From Myxocyprinus asiaticus (Eukaryota; Chordata; Actinopteri; Cypriniformes; Catostomidae), in the NCBI RefSeq assembly GCF_019703515.2, contig NC_059358.1:48998594-49062593 (forward strand): 64,000 bases of DNA, in the 5' to 3' direction. Below the pieces are notes generated by a model that was not told the origin of the DNA, searched no databases, and saw nothing but the letters and a program-made list of their open reading frames with translations. How positions within the stretch are numbered: position 1 is the stretch's first letter; each line of letters opens with the position of its first letter. Positions 46,361 to 58,376 of this stretch are shown here, piece by piece. The position numbers and the translations under genes are program-made.

Positions 46361-47250
46361 TGACGCAGAGATGATGACATGCTTTCCCGGGCAGCCGCGA
46401 GCATCGGTTAGAGTGGATTTCACCGCTCTTCCCTGAACCCTCGTGGCTCGGTGATTGGTTCCTGGGCTCGCGGCGCCGCTCAAAGCCACGCCCCGGGGCG
46501 GCCAAGGGCTATTCGGCAATCCCCTGGTGGATAAAGGCGCTCGCGGTGCACCTATGCCCGCAGAGCACCGCCACCTGGCGCGGGTGCCCAAAGCCCCCGT
46601 CAAAGGCCTGTAGGTTTATGTCGTCTCTGATGGCCAAGGCCTACGGTGCCGCTGGACAAGCCTCCTCCGCCCTGCACGCCATGGCTCTCCTGCAAGTCTG
46701 CCAAGGCGCTAAAGGAACCGCACGAGGCTAGTTCCGCCCAGGGATTGATGCAGGAACTGCGCTCGGCGACCGACCTCGCTCTCCGAGCGACGGAGGTCAG
46801 GGCGCGGTCTCTCGGGCGGACGATGGCCACACTAGTGGTCCAGGAGTGCCACTTTTGGCTCAACCTGATCGAGATGGGTGAGGCTGACAAGACACAATTC
46901 CTTGCTGCCCCCATTTCCCAGGCGGGCCTATTCGGCAACACCGTCGAGGACTTTGCCCAGCAGTTCTCGATGGTAGAGCAGTAGATGGATGCTAGCCGGC
47001 ATATCCTGCCCTGGCACGGCTCAAGATCCCGCACCCCGTCTATTCATCGCCAAGGGCGTCCCCCTGCGGTGACTGCGCCGGCTCCACCGCAGCCTGCCCT
47101 TTCGGCCCGTCCCCGGTGTGGAGCCCGCCGCAGGAAGCAGACGCCACCCGTCTCGCGGCCGCCCAGAACCTGTGAAAGGCTTCAAAGCGCCCTTGAGACG
47201 GGCGACCCAGGGACAACGAAACCCGCTGCTCTGGAGCTGGTAAGCAGATC
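46361..47250 (+). pseudogene. DIRS copy 3 gag-like gene, C-terminal part
   Basis: 46646-46984 (112 codons) carries the Ala/Leu-rich helical region (LMQELRSATDLALRATEV) ending QQFSMVEQ and a stop, as in copy 1. Upstream frames are broken. The N-terminal Cys-rich part is missing because of the left truncation. Confidence 0.7.
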
Positions 47251-47526
47251 TACATCTTTTTGTTACCTTTTGCATTTATTTACGCTGCATGCCCAAGTGG
47301 CTGCAGTACCCAAGAGCTCAGCAAGAGCAGTTTCCTTGTTACCTGGGTCACGTATCCGGTGTGTACGGCTGTCATCATGACCACCGTCTACCACTCCATT
47401 TGGCAGGTTTGGCGCTCCAGCGGCAGTCTCCCGCCCCGAGTGCCCAGCTGTGGCACAAATCCACCCCCGATGTGACAGTCTCCACGGGACAGGCCTCTTC
47501 CTCCCCCGAACCAGGCTGTTCCGGGG

Positions 47527-49130
47527 GTGGTCACAAGGAGCCAGGTAAGTGCTTCGATGTCCTTAGGCTCAGCACGGCCACAACGTGGTGTGGCACCTCG
47601 AGCTCCGCCCCGCCGCGAGGCCCCACCTGCTGGTACTTCTGATGACGTTGTCCCTTTGGTCCCCGTTGTGCGGAACTTGGACGCATGGCTTGCGCTTTCC
47701 AATCCATCACGAGGGCTGGTCCGGACCGTCTGACTCGGCAGCGCGATTCACTTCGCCAGGCATCCGCCCAGGTTCAGCGGTGTCCACTTCACCTTCGTGA
47801 AAGACGAAAACGCTGCTACCTTGCGCGGGGATCGCTACTCTCCTACGGAAGGGCGCGATAGAACCTGTTCCTCCAGCCAAGATGAAGAAGGGGTTTTTTT
47901 TTCAGTCCCTACTTCATCGTACCGAAAAAAGGCGGTGGGTTGAGGCCAATCTTGGATCTGTGAGTTCTGAACTAGGCTTTACACAGACTCCCGTTCAAGA
48001 TGTTGACGCGAAAACGCATTCTGGCGAGCGTCCGGCATCAAGATTGGTTTGCAGCGGTAGATCTGAAGGATGCGTACTTCCACGCCTCAATCCTTCCTCG
48101 ACACAGACCCTTCCTGCGGTTCGCGTTCGAGGGTCAGGCGTATCAGTACAAAGTCCTCCCTTTCGGCCTGTCCCTGTCTCCTAACGTCTTTACGAAGGTC
48201 GCCGAGGCTGCCCTTGCTCCGTTAAGGAAGGTGGGCATTCGCGTTCTCAACTATCTCAACAACTGGCTAATCCTAGCTCACTCTTGAGACGTGTTGTATG
48301 CACACAGGGACCTGGTGCTCTCACACCTCAGCCGACTAGGGCTTCGGGTCAACTGGGAAAAGAGCAAGCTCCTCCCGGTTCAGAGCATCTCTTTTCTCAG
48401 TTTGGAGTTGGACTCAGTCTCCTTGACGGCGTGCCTTATGAACGAGCGTGCCCAGTTGGTGCTGGCCTGTTTGAAGGCGTTCAAACAGGGAACAGCGGTT
48501 CCACTGAAACTCCCTCAGAGGCTCCTGGGGCATATGGCATCCTCGGCGGTGGCCACCCCGCTCGGGTTGATGCATATGAGGCCGCTTCAGCACTGGCTCC
48601 AGACTCGAGTCCCGAGACGGCCATGGAGCCACGGGACACACCGCGTGGCCATCACGTTGGTCTGTCACTGTCTTTTCAGCCCTTGGACTGACCTCGCGTT
48701 CCTACGGGCAGGTGTTCCTCTAGAACTGGTCCCCAGGCTCGTTGTGGTCACGGCAGACGCCTCCAAAATGGGCTGGGGTGCCGTTTGCAATGGGCACGCA
48801 GCCGCCGGCCTCTGGACGGGTCCGCGACTGCATTGGCACATCAACTGCCTCGAGTCGTTGGCAATTCTGCTCGCCCTGCGGAGGTTTCGGCCATTGATCC
48901 AGGGCAAGCACGTGTTAGTTCAGACAGACAACACGACAATGATAGCATATGTCAACAGCCAAGGTGGTTTGCACTCTCGTTGTATGTCACAACTCGCCCG
49001 CCGTCTCCTCCTCTAGAGTCAGCAGCACCTCAAGTCGCTGCAAGCCACTCACATCCCGGGCAACCTCAACACTACGGCAGACGCGCCGTCACAACAGGTT
49101 ACCCTCAGGGGAGAGTGGAGACTCCACCTT
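47527..49130 (+). pseudogene. DIRS copy 3 reverse transcriptase-RNase H, active site lost
   Basis: 48000-48287 carries LKDAYFHASILPRHRPFLRF and PFGLSLSPNVF, but the catalytic box reads YLNN, so both aspartates are replaced. The frame then stops (TGA at 48285). ILDL is followed by TGA (47961-47963), as in the other two copies. 48291-49016 carries VNWEKSK intact and RNase H pieces TADAS, INCLES and TDNT, ending at a TAG (49014). Inactive. Confidence 0.88.
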
Positions 49131-50115
49131 CAGGTGGTCCAGCTGATTTGGAGTCGATTCAACAGGCACAGGTGCACCTGTTCGCCTCCCAAGAATCCTC
49201 CCCACTGCCCGCTCTGGTACGCCCTGACCTAGGCCTCCCTCGGCATAGACGCGCTGGCACACAGCTGGCCCCCTGGCATTTGCAAATATGCGTTTCCCCC
49301 AGTGAGCCTGCTTGCACAGACCCTGTGCAAGGTCAGGGAGGATAAGGAGCAGGTCGTCCTGGTAGCATCCTACTGGCCCGCCCAGACGTGGTGCTCGGAC
49401 CTCACACTCCTCGCGACAGCTCCCCCCTGGCAAATTCCCCTGAGGAAGGACCTTCTTTCTCAGGGAAGGGGCACCATCTGGCACCAGCGCCCAGACCTCT
49501 GGAATCTCCATGTCTGGCCCCTGGACGGGACGCGGAAGACCTAAGCTGTCTCCCACCTGTGATGGTAGACACGATCACTCCCTCTACGAGGTGCCTGTAT
49601 ACCTTTAAGTGGCATCTGTTTGCTAAGTGGTGTTCTTCCCGTCGGGAAGACCCCCAGAGATGCGCAGTCAGATCAGTGCTTTCCTTCCTGCAAGAGAGGT
49701 TGGAAGGGAGGCTGTCCCCTTCCACCTTGAAGGTGTACGTTGCTGCCATAGCAGCACACCACGACGCAGTCAACGGTAAGTCCTTAGGGAAGCACGACCT
49801 GATCATCAGGTTCCTAAGAGGCACCAGGAGGCTGAATCCCTCCAGGCCGCACCTCGTTCCATCATCGGACCTCTGTAGTTCTTCAGGGTCTACAGAGAGC
49901 CCCCTTTGAGCCTTTGTAGTCAGCCGAGCTTAAGGCACTCTCCTTGAAGACTGCCCTCCTGACTGCGCTCACTTCCATCAAGAGGGTAGGTGAGCTGCAA
50001 GCGTTCTCTGTCAGCGAAACATGCCTGGAGTTCGGTCCAGGTTACTCTCACGTGATCCTGAGACCCTGACCGGGCTATGTGCCCAAGGTTCCCACCACCC
50101 CTTTAGGGACTAGGT
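49131..50115 (+). pseudogene. DIRS copy 3 linker and truncated tyrosine recombinase
   Basis: 49388-49909 includes TRCLYTFKWHLFAKWCSS and LSPSTLKVYVAAIAAHHDAV, the recombinase N-terminal part. TALTSIKRVGEL near 49970 carries the first Arg. After about 50115 the His-x-x-Arg and Tyr segments are missing; the sequence jumps to unrelated-looking untranslated DNA (50116-50520). Confidence 0.8.
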
Positions 50116-50752
50116 GTTCAAGGCTAGGTTGTGCAACACAAGCGGATAATCCCGGGATAGCCGGCCGGGTATATCTCTTGCACATAGCGCCTTCCACCTC
50201 CTTTTGAGCTGAAGACATGCACCGTTAATTCCCAGTAGTGTTCACAAAATGTGTTCCCTGGTTGACTTCCTCCGAGCCCTGTGGCAGTCAAGTATTCAGA
50301 GAGACTCACTGCCGGCCCAGTACACGTGCTAACTAAGAGCCCTGTTCTGGGGTAGGTGCTCCGCATGTGGCGGTTCCCCATAAGGTTAACCCAATGCGAT
50401 CTATATCTTCCGCTAATTCATTTCCCTGCTGGCAAACTGCATCTTCCTTGGGCAGAGCCCCTCTGCCCCAGTGTCCATGTTTGTAGTAACTCCTCCCCCA
50501 TTGGGCAGGATCTACCTTGAAGGCTAGTGGAAAAAGAGAAGGGGAAAAGAGGCCACGACTGGGTTAAGCCTGTCTCTATCTTTGGGTAGTCGACTTGTCC
50601 CCAAAAAGGGCCATTCAACACTCATAACTGTGTTGGGGGAGGTTACATGTCGACCTGGTGTGCTGGCTATGAGGCACACAGCAAGTCTGCCCACCACACA
50701 CCGCCAGTTCACGTAACACAGTTCAGCCTTGTGGCGTTTTGTATAGGGACCC

Positions 50753-50850
50753 CTAGTGTCACTACATCGACACCAACGTCGAGTGAGTGACAGATAGGGA
50801 ATGTCATGGTTACTGGTGTAGCCTCCGTTCCCTGATGGAGGGAATGAGAC
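50753..50850. repeat. DIRS copy 3 internal complementary region
   Basis: Contains the fused reverse complements of left and right DIRS ends (junction near GGGAATGTCATGG), as in copy 1. The left element end it mirrors is absent from this copy, so it records the end sequence of the parent. Confidence 0.8.
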
Positions 50851-51303
50851 GTTGGTCCCTCCTGCCACAACGCTGAACTACCCGCTGAAATGGCCGGACC
50901 TTATATCGGCTCCTCAGCGTAAAACCTGAATGAGTGGTTGCATACCAGCTCCTTTTATACCCGTATGTCCGAGAGAGTGGCATGCAAATACCACTTGCCA
51001 ATTTTCATTGGCCTTTTATCAAAGACCAGAGGTGTCTCGGGCTCCCAAGTGTGACCCCTAGTGTCACTACATCGACACCAATGTCTCGTTCCTCCATCAG
51101 GGAATGGAGGTTACACCAGTAACCATGACGTTCTACCTGCAAATACAATAACCTCAAAAACATCAAGTACTGTTGGCTGTTCCTGAACCAATCTGCTCAT
51201 TCACCACTCACCTGCCATTAGCAGTCTATGTTTGTGTTTGTTCAAATAAATACCTGCTTTTGGGTTACCACCATCTTCGAGTCTGGGTTACTATAACAAA
51301 TAT

Positions 51304-51479
51304 ACTGAAAATCATTATACAGTATGAGGTAAATTACCGTTTACTGTTTTACATTAATTTTACTGTAGTTTGAAATACAGAACCCTTGTATAATAATCAC
51401 CCACTCATCTGTCTACACAAATCAATATTAGCACCACACTTTAAAACTGAGCCAGTTTGCCCTGGCTACAATTTGCGAG
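51304..51479. other. Unassigned AT-rich sequence
   Basis: No gene or repeat supported. Confidence 0.4.
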
Positions 51480-52640
51480 GGCCCTATGTCCCCCTGTAAC
51501 AGGGGGACCACTCGTTCCTTTTATTCTTCTTTTCAAGGTTTTAGGTACTTTTTGGGTACATAACGTGTGAAAACTGTTGAAAGTTTGCACACACATCAGA
51601 GTCCTTGGCCATTAAGGCTTGGCAAAGTTGCAGGAGGCGGGGGGTGGGGTTCTGTAGTGCCACCAAGAAGATGGGCATGTTCGGGGGGCTCTGTAGCACA
51701 TCCCTTTTGAGCTACCATCACCAAACTTTGTACACATATAGATCTCATCAAGCCGAACAACTTTCGCGCTGACAGTCATGAGCTCCGCCCAACAGGAAGT
51801 CAGTTATTTTGGATTGTTTGAAAAATACATGCTCTGGAATTTTAAATACTCCTCCTAGGGATTTCATGTTACAGGTACCAAATGTGGGTGACATCATGCC
51901 AAGACAATGACAATGCGAAATTATGCGATGCGATAAATTAACATCAAAAAATTGGAAAAAGGAAGTGTCTCATATCTTCTGCATGCATAGTGTGATTTAC
52001 ATCAAAAACTGAGCCAAATGTTTGTCCTTGCAGGCTGATCACATTGATGTGCCTATTGTGGGTCACAGACATAGCGCCACCAACTGGCAGAAGGAAGTGT
52101 GGCGCTTTTAACAGACTATGAAATATCCCTCTTATGTTTACATGGCATTATTCTAAAAAAGTTTGATGCAATTCAAGACAGATTTAAAATTCTAAAGGAA
52201 TTCTTGATATCTTAAATACTGTTGCCATGGCAACGCATTAAATGTTCTGATTCCTTTTTATGTATATTCACATGTTTTTGAGGTATTTGGCATGCTTGAA
52301 TTTTCATGATATTTTGCACACACACCAGAGTTGTCGGCCATTAGGTCTGGGCAAAAGTTAACACATGGGGAGCTCTGTAGTGCCACCTTTTCACAAAAGT
52401 AGTGGGGTCAGTTTCTTCTACGGCCACCAAACTTGCTACATATATTGTACTCATCAAGCCGGACAACTTTCAAAATTACAGTAATTCAGCTGTTTTGGAT
52501 TGAATGTGTATTGTTTTTAAATATCAGGCCAAAAACTTTTGAATACTCCTAGCAGATTCATGTGACTGCCACCAAACTTATAGTATATTTTTATATCAAA
52601 AAGGTACTTATATAGAATAGTTTGGGCATTATATAATCCA
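51480..52640. repeat. GGGCCC-family element body, third copy
   Basis: Begins near GAGGGCCCTATG and shares many words with 28630-29800 (GAAAGTTTGCACACACATCA, TCTCATATCTTCTGCATGCA, TAGCGCCACCAACTGGCAG). No frame. It ends where the ERV-2 LTR starts. Confidence 0.6.
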
Positions 52641-52658
52641 GGAAAAAGGCTAGAAGGC

Positions 52659-53168
52659 TGTAAGGCCTACGTGATTATGCTGTGAGGAGTACAGGTGCAC
52701 TCAGCTGTAACAAGCACAATGGTACTAGGTGGAGAACATATTCTTCAGACACTGGATGGCACATCCAATAGCCAAGTTATCTTATTATGCTTAGTATACA
52801 TTTTAAGTAAATAGAATATAACAGTCTTTCATGATAACTGAATATAAAAAGTTGTTTTAAAAAAATAAGTTGATTGTTAAGATTCCACCATTAAAGAGAA
52901 GCCAAAGAAATTGAGAAACAATTGCGGAAAGTGAGAAAATAAAAGCAACACAGCCATTGGCTAAAATAGCAAGAGAGGTGTGCTTATGAGGTAATGTGTG
53001 ATAACAGAAGTGTATAAAGATGAAAGCTTTGAATAAGACAGTCAGATGAACAGCTGGCATCTCAGGTTTTGTTGTTTCACTCAATAAAGCCTAACTTTTG
53101 ACATCTGGAACTCCTGACTTCAAGAGTTTTCTTACTGAGAGGGAAAGAGACTTCAATTTTCCACAACA
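52659..53168 (+). mobile_element. ERV-2 5' LTR (start tentative)
   Basis: Ends CCACAACA at 53168, followed after 8 bases by a primer-binding-like TGGTGACCATGAAGG. GTATAAAG near 53019 looks like a TATA box and AATAAA at 53083 like the polyadenylation signal, in correct order. The start is set at TGTAAGGCC (52659) because ends should be TG...CA; this is a guess without the partner LTR. Confidence 0.6.
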
Positions 53169-53176
53169 TAATACAT

Positions 53177-53194
53177 TGGTGACCATGAAGGGAC
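53177..53194 (+). promoter_or_regulatory. ERV-2 primer-binding site (probable)
   Basis: TGGTGACCATGAAGGGAC shortly after the LTR end. It begins TGG, as expected for pairing with a tRNA CCA end. The matching tRNA was not identified. Confidence 0.5.
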
Positions 53195-53808
53195 TGGAAA
53201 GGGGCCAAGAGAGCAGGGGAGCCATGGCAGGCTTGCTGGCATGGACTACACAAAATCACTGGCACCAAAAACCAAGGTAAGCAATTTTGCTTAATGGTGT
53301 TTTGTGTTGTCTGCTGTAAGTTAGGCCTGGGTAGTGGTAACTCTAAGAGCCTCATCAGTCCCGAACTTAATTAAATTATTAATTGAATGAAATAGAAAAC
53401 TGGGTTCCAGATCTCAAAATCTGTGCATGCAAATGTAAATAAGTGCTGAAAATAAGGTTTGAAATGCGCAAAATCCTGCAGATACCACACTCCTAGGAAG
53501 GAGTGGGCTGAATTGGCAGGTCACGCAGACACGTGTTCACCCATGAGGGGTGCATTGAAATCCTGCGGATACCGCTTTCTGTAGTGAAACCAGTAGGGAT
53601 AAGGAGCTCGTTTTGAACGGTGGCCTTGGAACTGGCTGAGAGCAGCGAGCCCACAATTTTATTGTTGCCGTTGTTTCTCAAAATAGCACTGCATTAAGGG
53701 CTGAACTGGCAGTGAGAGACATATTTGCCCAAGAAGGGTGTTGAGAGAATCAAAGTGTTAATATTATTTATAAGCCCGGGCTGAATAGTGTAAATATCTG
53801 TTGAATAG

Positions 53809-53871
<63 letters not shown>

Positions 53872-54205
53872 GCTGTGTTGAGTTGTTTATCAAATTGACT
53901 GCATTGTTTTTATATATTGGCAGTGTTAGCTGTGCTGTGTTTATATTGACTGTGCTGTGCTCATGTTAACTGTGCTGTGCTTATGCTGGCTGCGCTGTGC
54001 TATGCTGTATGTGTGTGAGATCTAACTGTGAGTGTGCGGTTGAGTATGCTGGTTTATACCCATGTAAGTTTTTTTTATTTTCTTGCTTGAGCCCTGTGGT
54101 ATAGAGAAACAAGTGTATTACGTTTTGTGAAATGAATGATGAAAAAAGTGTGAAAAATTTAGAAAAGTCATCCCAAGAACTAAAAACATTCCAAGATATT
54201 GGCTT
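53195..54205 (+). other. ERV-2 leader, left part
   Basis: Sequence between the ERV-2 primer-binding site and the ERV-1 insertion. It holds a (TA)n tract (53812-53867) and, from 54129, a short frame whose reading continues after the insertion at 61039. No long gene. Confidence 0.55.
53812..53867. repeat. (TA)n microsatellite
   Basis: About 27 TA repeats inside the ERV-2 leader. Confidence 0.95.
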
Positions 54206-56247
54206 TGTAGGGCCTTTGTAGGTAATATTTAAATTAATTAATTGAATCTAACTCATTAAAATCTATGGGGCTCCAGTAAATGTAGTGCGCTACGTTTAGG
54301 AGCGGGTTTGGTTATTAGCAATAATTAATAATTATCAAAGATAATTATTAATTATTAAAATCAATAGAATATTGATGAGAATCAATGTTAGCTTTTTTTA
54401 ATCCTTTAAATCAACAGTTATCAAAGATAATCTTTAATTGTTAACATCGATGAAACATTAATTAAAATTAACACAAGCTTATTGATCATTCAAATTCAAC
54501 AATCATCAAAGATAAATATCAATTATCAAAAATCAGCAGAATATTAATAATGATTAACATTGACGGGGCACCACCCTAGAATCAGGGATTAATAACCAGA
54601 TAGTATAACAGTCTCAATATTAGATTGTTTTCTTAGGAAAATCAACATCCGAAGAATATCGATTTTCGGGAAAAAAACAATGAATGAAGGCTTGAATCCG
54701 AGTACTGACATCCTGTCAGCATGACACAGGCGTATGCAAAACAAACCAAAACACTTCTCTTTGTAATATAAACAAAGTTTATTTATGCAGTAATATCAAT
54801 TAATAATTAATACAATGCAGTAAATAAACTTCCGACTTACAACTACAAACTAAACAGTGATATGATTAGATATGGAAATCAAAATAAACCTATAACACAT
54901 GAGGGTGTGTGTGTGTGTGAGAGAGAGAGCGAGTATGTGTGTGTGTGTAAGGAGGGATGCACAAAAAATGGCGGACATGACTTTCGTGGAGAGTATGTCA
55001 TGCGAGAGTTTTGGCCAGGGAATATAGCCGTGAATGTGGGCGGAGAGAAACCAGTCAATGGCGTCAACCAGTTACCGCATGTATCCGCTTGTACAATAGC
55101 TTAGGGACAAAGCTGAGCTTTAGCACGAAGCTGTCTATGAGCCAAAAATGTATGCCAGAATGTTTGTGAGGGGTCATGTGTGTGTGTGTGTGTGTGGTTA
55201 GAGAGAGAGAGAGAGAGAAAATTAAGTGACGGCCCCAAAGCTGATTTCGCGATCGTGGGAGAGAAAGCAGCTGTTAGTTTATCTCTCAGAGGCGCGGTGG
55301 ACGGCTCGTAAACAGTCCCACGTTCTTTGATTCTTTAATGGATAAACTCAGTTTGCCGGTCTCACCCGCGATGGCGGAAATGCATAACAGTCCAATTTGG
55401 TTGGACCACAATACAGCAAATCAAATTCATGATAATTAACACCCTGAGTATTAATAATGAGTGGACATGGCGGTCCGTAAACTGTACAAGCAAAAACCTT
55501 GAAATGCAAGAATAACACACTATAATATTTTATCTCTGCCCAGACGTAAACCTCTTACTTGAATCGTATGAGGATGCAGAATGTGTGTTCATCCATCCTT
55601 TAACTCAGACTTGGTTCCTCAAGGCTCGGGTGATGACGGGAGGCCATTTCCTCGCTCTGTTGGCGGCGGTACGGCTGCTGATTCTCGGTGGGCTGGCGGA
55701 GAAATCAAAAATGTCAATTTGATTGAAGATGGAAGAGAAATCTTTAATCTCTTCACTTCTGCAGGCAAACGGATGAAGATGCAGATTGCTCAGCGGTCTC
55801 CTTCGGATCCGTTAGAGTGTTCGGTTGAACACAGAGTAATCTCAGCTCATCCAGCGAGATGGAGATTGTATGGCCACAGTTTCAAGTCAGACGTTACTTC
55901 CTTGTGCCACGAGGTTGCACCTGAGAGCAGCGATGAGCTGCATCTACCCACTACAAGCAAAGTTGGTGGAAGCAAATCCCGGAAACATTTCAGAGGTATT
56001 TCTACTCCTGATGATGTCATGGTTGAGGGACGTTCTGTTGTGTGCCTCATCCAATAGGAGTTGAGAGTTCGATCCTTTAGTGAGCAAGGCTTCATGGGAT
56101 TTGTAGTTTGTTTTGGACTCCCTTTGTTTGATTTTGGCGCGGTTTTTATCAGTAAGATTTACGACTTGGTATGTGGGGGCCTGAGTTAGGTTTTATGACT
56201 GTGTTAGGCCCGCCTTTATCTTCTATCTGAATACATGAGGCCCAACA
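54206..56247 (-). repeat. ERV-1 3' LTR, 2.04 kb
   Basis: Starts (minus) TGTTGGGCCTCATG directly after the polypurine tract and ends CCCTACA at 54206. About 70 bp near the end are deleted (TGTAGGGC then CTTTGTAGG then TAATATTTAAA on the plus strand). It contains the third copy of the antisense frame (55581-56057). Confidence 0.85.
55581..56057 (+). other. Antisense open frame of 158 codons in ERV-1 3' LTR
   Basis: Homologous to 5954-6439 and 38728-39216 over its last about 120 codons. The first part is shifted by a one-base difference in the GGCGG stretch (about 55665) yet stays open. No recognised domain. Confidence 0.28.
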
Positions 56248-56260
56248 TTCCCCCCTTTGG
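56248..56260 (-). promoter_or_regulatory. ERV-1 polypurine tract
   Basis: CCAAAGGGGGGAA on the minus strand, ending exactly at the 3' LTR start. It primes plus-strand DNA synthesis in LTR elements and fixes the orientation of this family. Confidence 0.85.
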
Positions 56261-56627
56261 TCTGAAGAGTTGGTTGTTGTCCAGCATTTTTAGAGCAATT
56301 GAAGGGCCAAACAGTTCTTGTCGGTTCACAGTAACCTGTGGGTTACGCCATCCATGTATTCCTGATAGGAAAGAAAATGGTTGCACAGTCCATAAAGTTC
56401 GTTACAGTTCACAGAGGCTTTATCGTCTGGACAGAGATTGAGGCACATCTGGGCATAGAAATTCTAGCTAAATCTAAAACTACATTCATCACACATAAAC
56501 ATTTCAAGTTATTGGAAGGCACAGCATTAACCGTAACACAATCCTTTGTTGTTCTTTGGTCATAACACAAAATCAAAGTAGAACCTGACATTGGTTACTA
56601 GGAACAAAATGTTAGAGGAAAGGAGGG

Positions 56628-57504
56628 TTAAAGGTTAAAAGGCTTATCCTTGGAAATGATTGGGGTTAACCTGTGGGATGGGCTCAGACTGGTGTGTAAA
56701 ACGTGGCTGTACGAGGAGTGAGTCCAGTCTGGCCTGTAGGTGTTGAATGTACCTGTATGGAGGACAGTATTGTCAATGTGCACGGTGGCTCCTTGGGGAA
56801 CCATTAAGAACACTGTTTGGTTTGGTGGCCTTAATTTAGTGGCTGTATCATGGCAGTCGTATGACATTGGGACTTCGGTGGCTGGTGTGTTAACAAGCCA
56901 GCGATTGCCTGCTCGCTCTACCCTTGTATCTGTTCCTTCATCTTTGATGGACATGCTACCTTGACACTTGTTCAGGGAGGTAGGTAGTCACCTCTCTAAC
57001 AAAGGGGTTGTGTTTTGACAAACCCAATGAATGTACTTTGTCTTGGTACACATGTTTAGGTTTGGAATAAGGTAGAGCGAGGGGTCCTCATCATGGTAGG
57101 TGAGTGTTGGTGGTGTTTTGAGGTGAATGTGTGCATTACCTCTCTGAAAAACAACATTAAATACAAACTTTAGTCTGTATATATTCTGCCTATGACGGTA
57201 GATTGAGGATAAATCCTATTTTGACGTTCTGAGGATTTACATGGATTGGAATTTCAATGCCAAAACTATATGCCAGGTGTATCTGTGAAGGTTGCACAAT
57301 GGAGATAGTAGCAGATCTAAGGATTTGTTCGACAAGGTCTAGGGAGACCAGGTAAGCTGGAATCCTTCCACCACTCAGACTGTTGACTGAGGAGCTAATT
57401 TCCCTGAGGTCCTGCATCAGATCTCTAACGATACACGCATAAGTTGTTTTCTCTGACAAAGTCCCTAAAGCATGCAAAGTGTTATTGATAAGAACGGAGT
57501 GCAA
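56628..57504 (-). pseudogene. ERV-1 env-like region (tentative)
   Basis: Two minus frames, 57504-57190 and 56954-56628, lie between the protease and the 3' LTR, where env belongs. The first has a helical stretch followed by a SLSGGRIPAYLV-type segment; this recalls fusion proteins of the baculovirus F/gypsy Env type (resemblance judged by eye, not searched). The second has a few Cys and N-glycosylation-like sites. No signal peptide or clear membrane anchor remains. The frames are broken between 57190 and 56954. If real it would mediate membrane fusion in an intact relative; this copy cannot. Confidence 0.45.
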
Positions 57505-57659
57505 ATTTACAGTGACTATAGTACCCTGAAGGATTTTATTCAGGCCCTGTAATCATTCTTATTGGAGTCGTAGTCTCTGCTGGATTTTTGGATGATGGCG
57601 ACTTGTCCATCTGAAGCTGGCAAACTGTTTTCTGGACCTAGTGGTCTCGGTATGTCAAC

Positions 57660-58100
57660 CTGAGCCCACGTGTCCACGATGGCAGTCATTGAGCGGAGCC
57701 AATCGGTTCAGTAGGTCCTGGCCAACTAACAGTGATTCCATATTAATGGGACATATGTAAACAGGGTCTATTAGCATCATCCCTTGAAAGGTGTCAATCC
57801 AGGCCCATTTTGTGATAGACAACCTATCTTGCGTGTAGCTTGTTATGCTTACGTTGCAGGTCTCTGTCTATAACGGTTTGCCAAGGGAGAGCTTTGCTCT
57901 AGCCACCTCTGCGAAGGTGCTGGAACCCATTAGACTATTTCGGAACTGGTGTCGAGTAGTGCGTGGGAGCTGAATGACCCATGTGTCAGGCATTGCCCTT
58001 ATGGTATAGATAGCCCAAGAAGGTCAGAAAAGGAGGGTGTGGCATGTTAGGAGTGACTGTTTTGGGGAGCAACTTGGACCCTGTTCCCCTTTTCCCGACC
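57660..58100 (-). pseudogene. ERV-1 aspartic protease, broken
   Basis: LLDTSSEIV at about 57957-57931 is the retroviral protease active-site motif (DTG/DSG class, here DTS). GQDLLNRL near 57730-57705 matches the C-terminal G-x-DLL motif. The distance of about 75 codons suits a retropepsin. Stops and shifts lie between. In intact relatives it cleaves Gag. Confidence 0.65.
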
Positions 58101-58376
58101 TACAAAGTAAACTTTGGCATTAATGGGAGGGGGTACATCGTCTAGTCATACTGATGGGGTTTCAGTGCCGTATTCCTTTGAGGAGTTCGGCGGACCTGGT
58201 GAACAACGGAGCACGTCAAGCTTCGTTACTAACTCAGTCAAGCATCTCCTTATATCCTCAATTTCCTCTCTCAAATCTTGTTCTCTGAGGGGATTTGAAA
58301 CCTTGCCTACCCACTCACCTTCTTGTTTGGGTTTTCGTTCGAACCACGCCTTTCCTTTCGGCCGGTGAACGTTTTG

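Larger units (their letters stand above)
46361..51130 (+). mobile_element. DIRS-type retrotransposon copy 3, left-truncated
   Basis: Begins inside gag at the GCTGACGCAGAGATGATG segment, equal to copy 1 about 11951, so the left inverted repeat and gag start are absent. It continues through gag, RT-RNase H, linker and recombinase to a complete right end CCAGTAACCATGACG (51130). The internal complementary region lies at about 50753-50850. A large deletion removes most of the recombinase (about 50115). It sits inside the LTR 46150-51298. Confidence 0.92.
46150..51298 (+). mobile_element. Solo LTR with 5-bp duplication, split by DIRS copy 3
   Basis: Starts TGTCACAGATCC (46150) and ends GGGTTACTATAACA (51298), flanked by AATAT on both sides (46145-46149 and 51299-51303). 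CTATATAA near 46254 can serve as a TATA box and AATAAA near 51246 as the polyadenylation signal, giving plus orientation. Without the DIRS insert it is about 380 bp. Its end type and 5-bp duplication suggest a Ty3/gypsy-like element. Confidence 0.82.
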
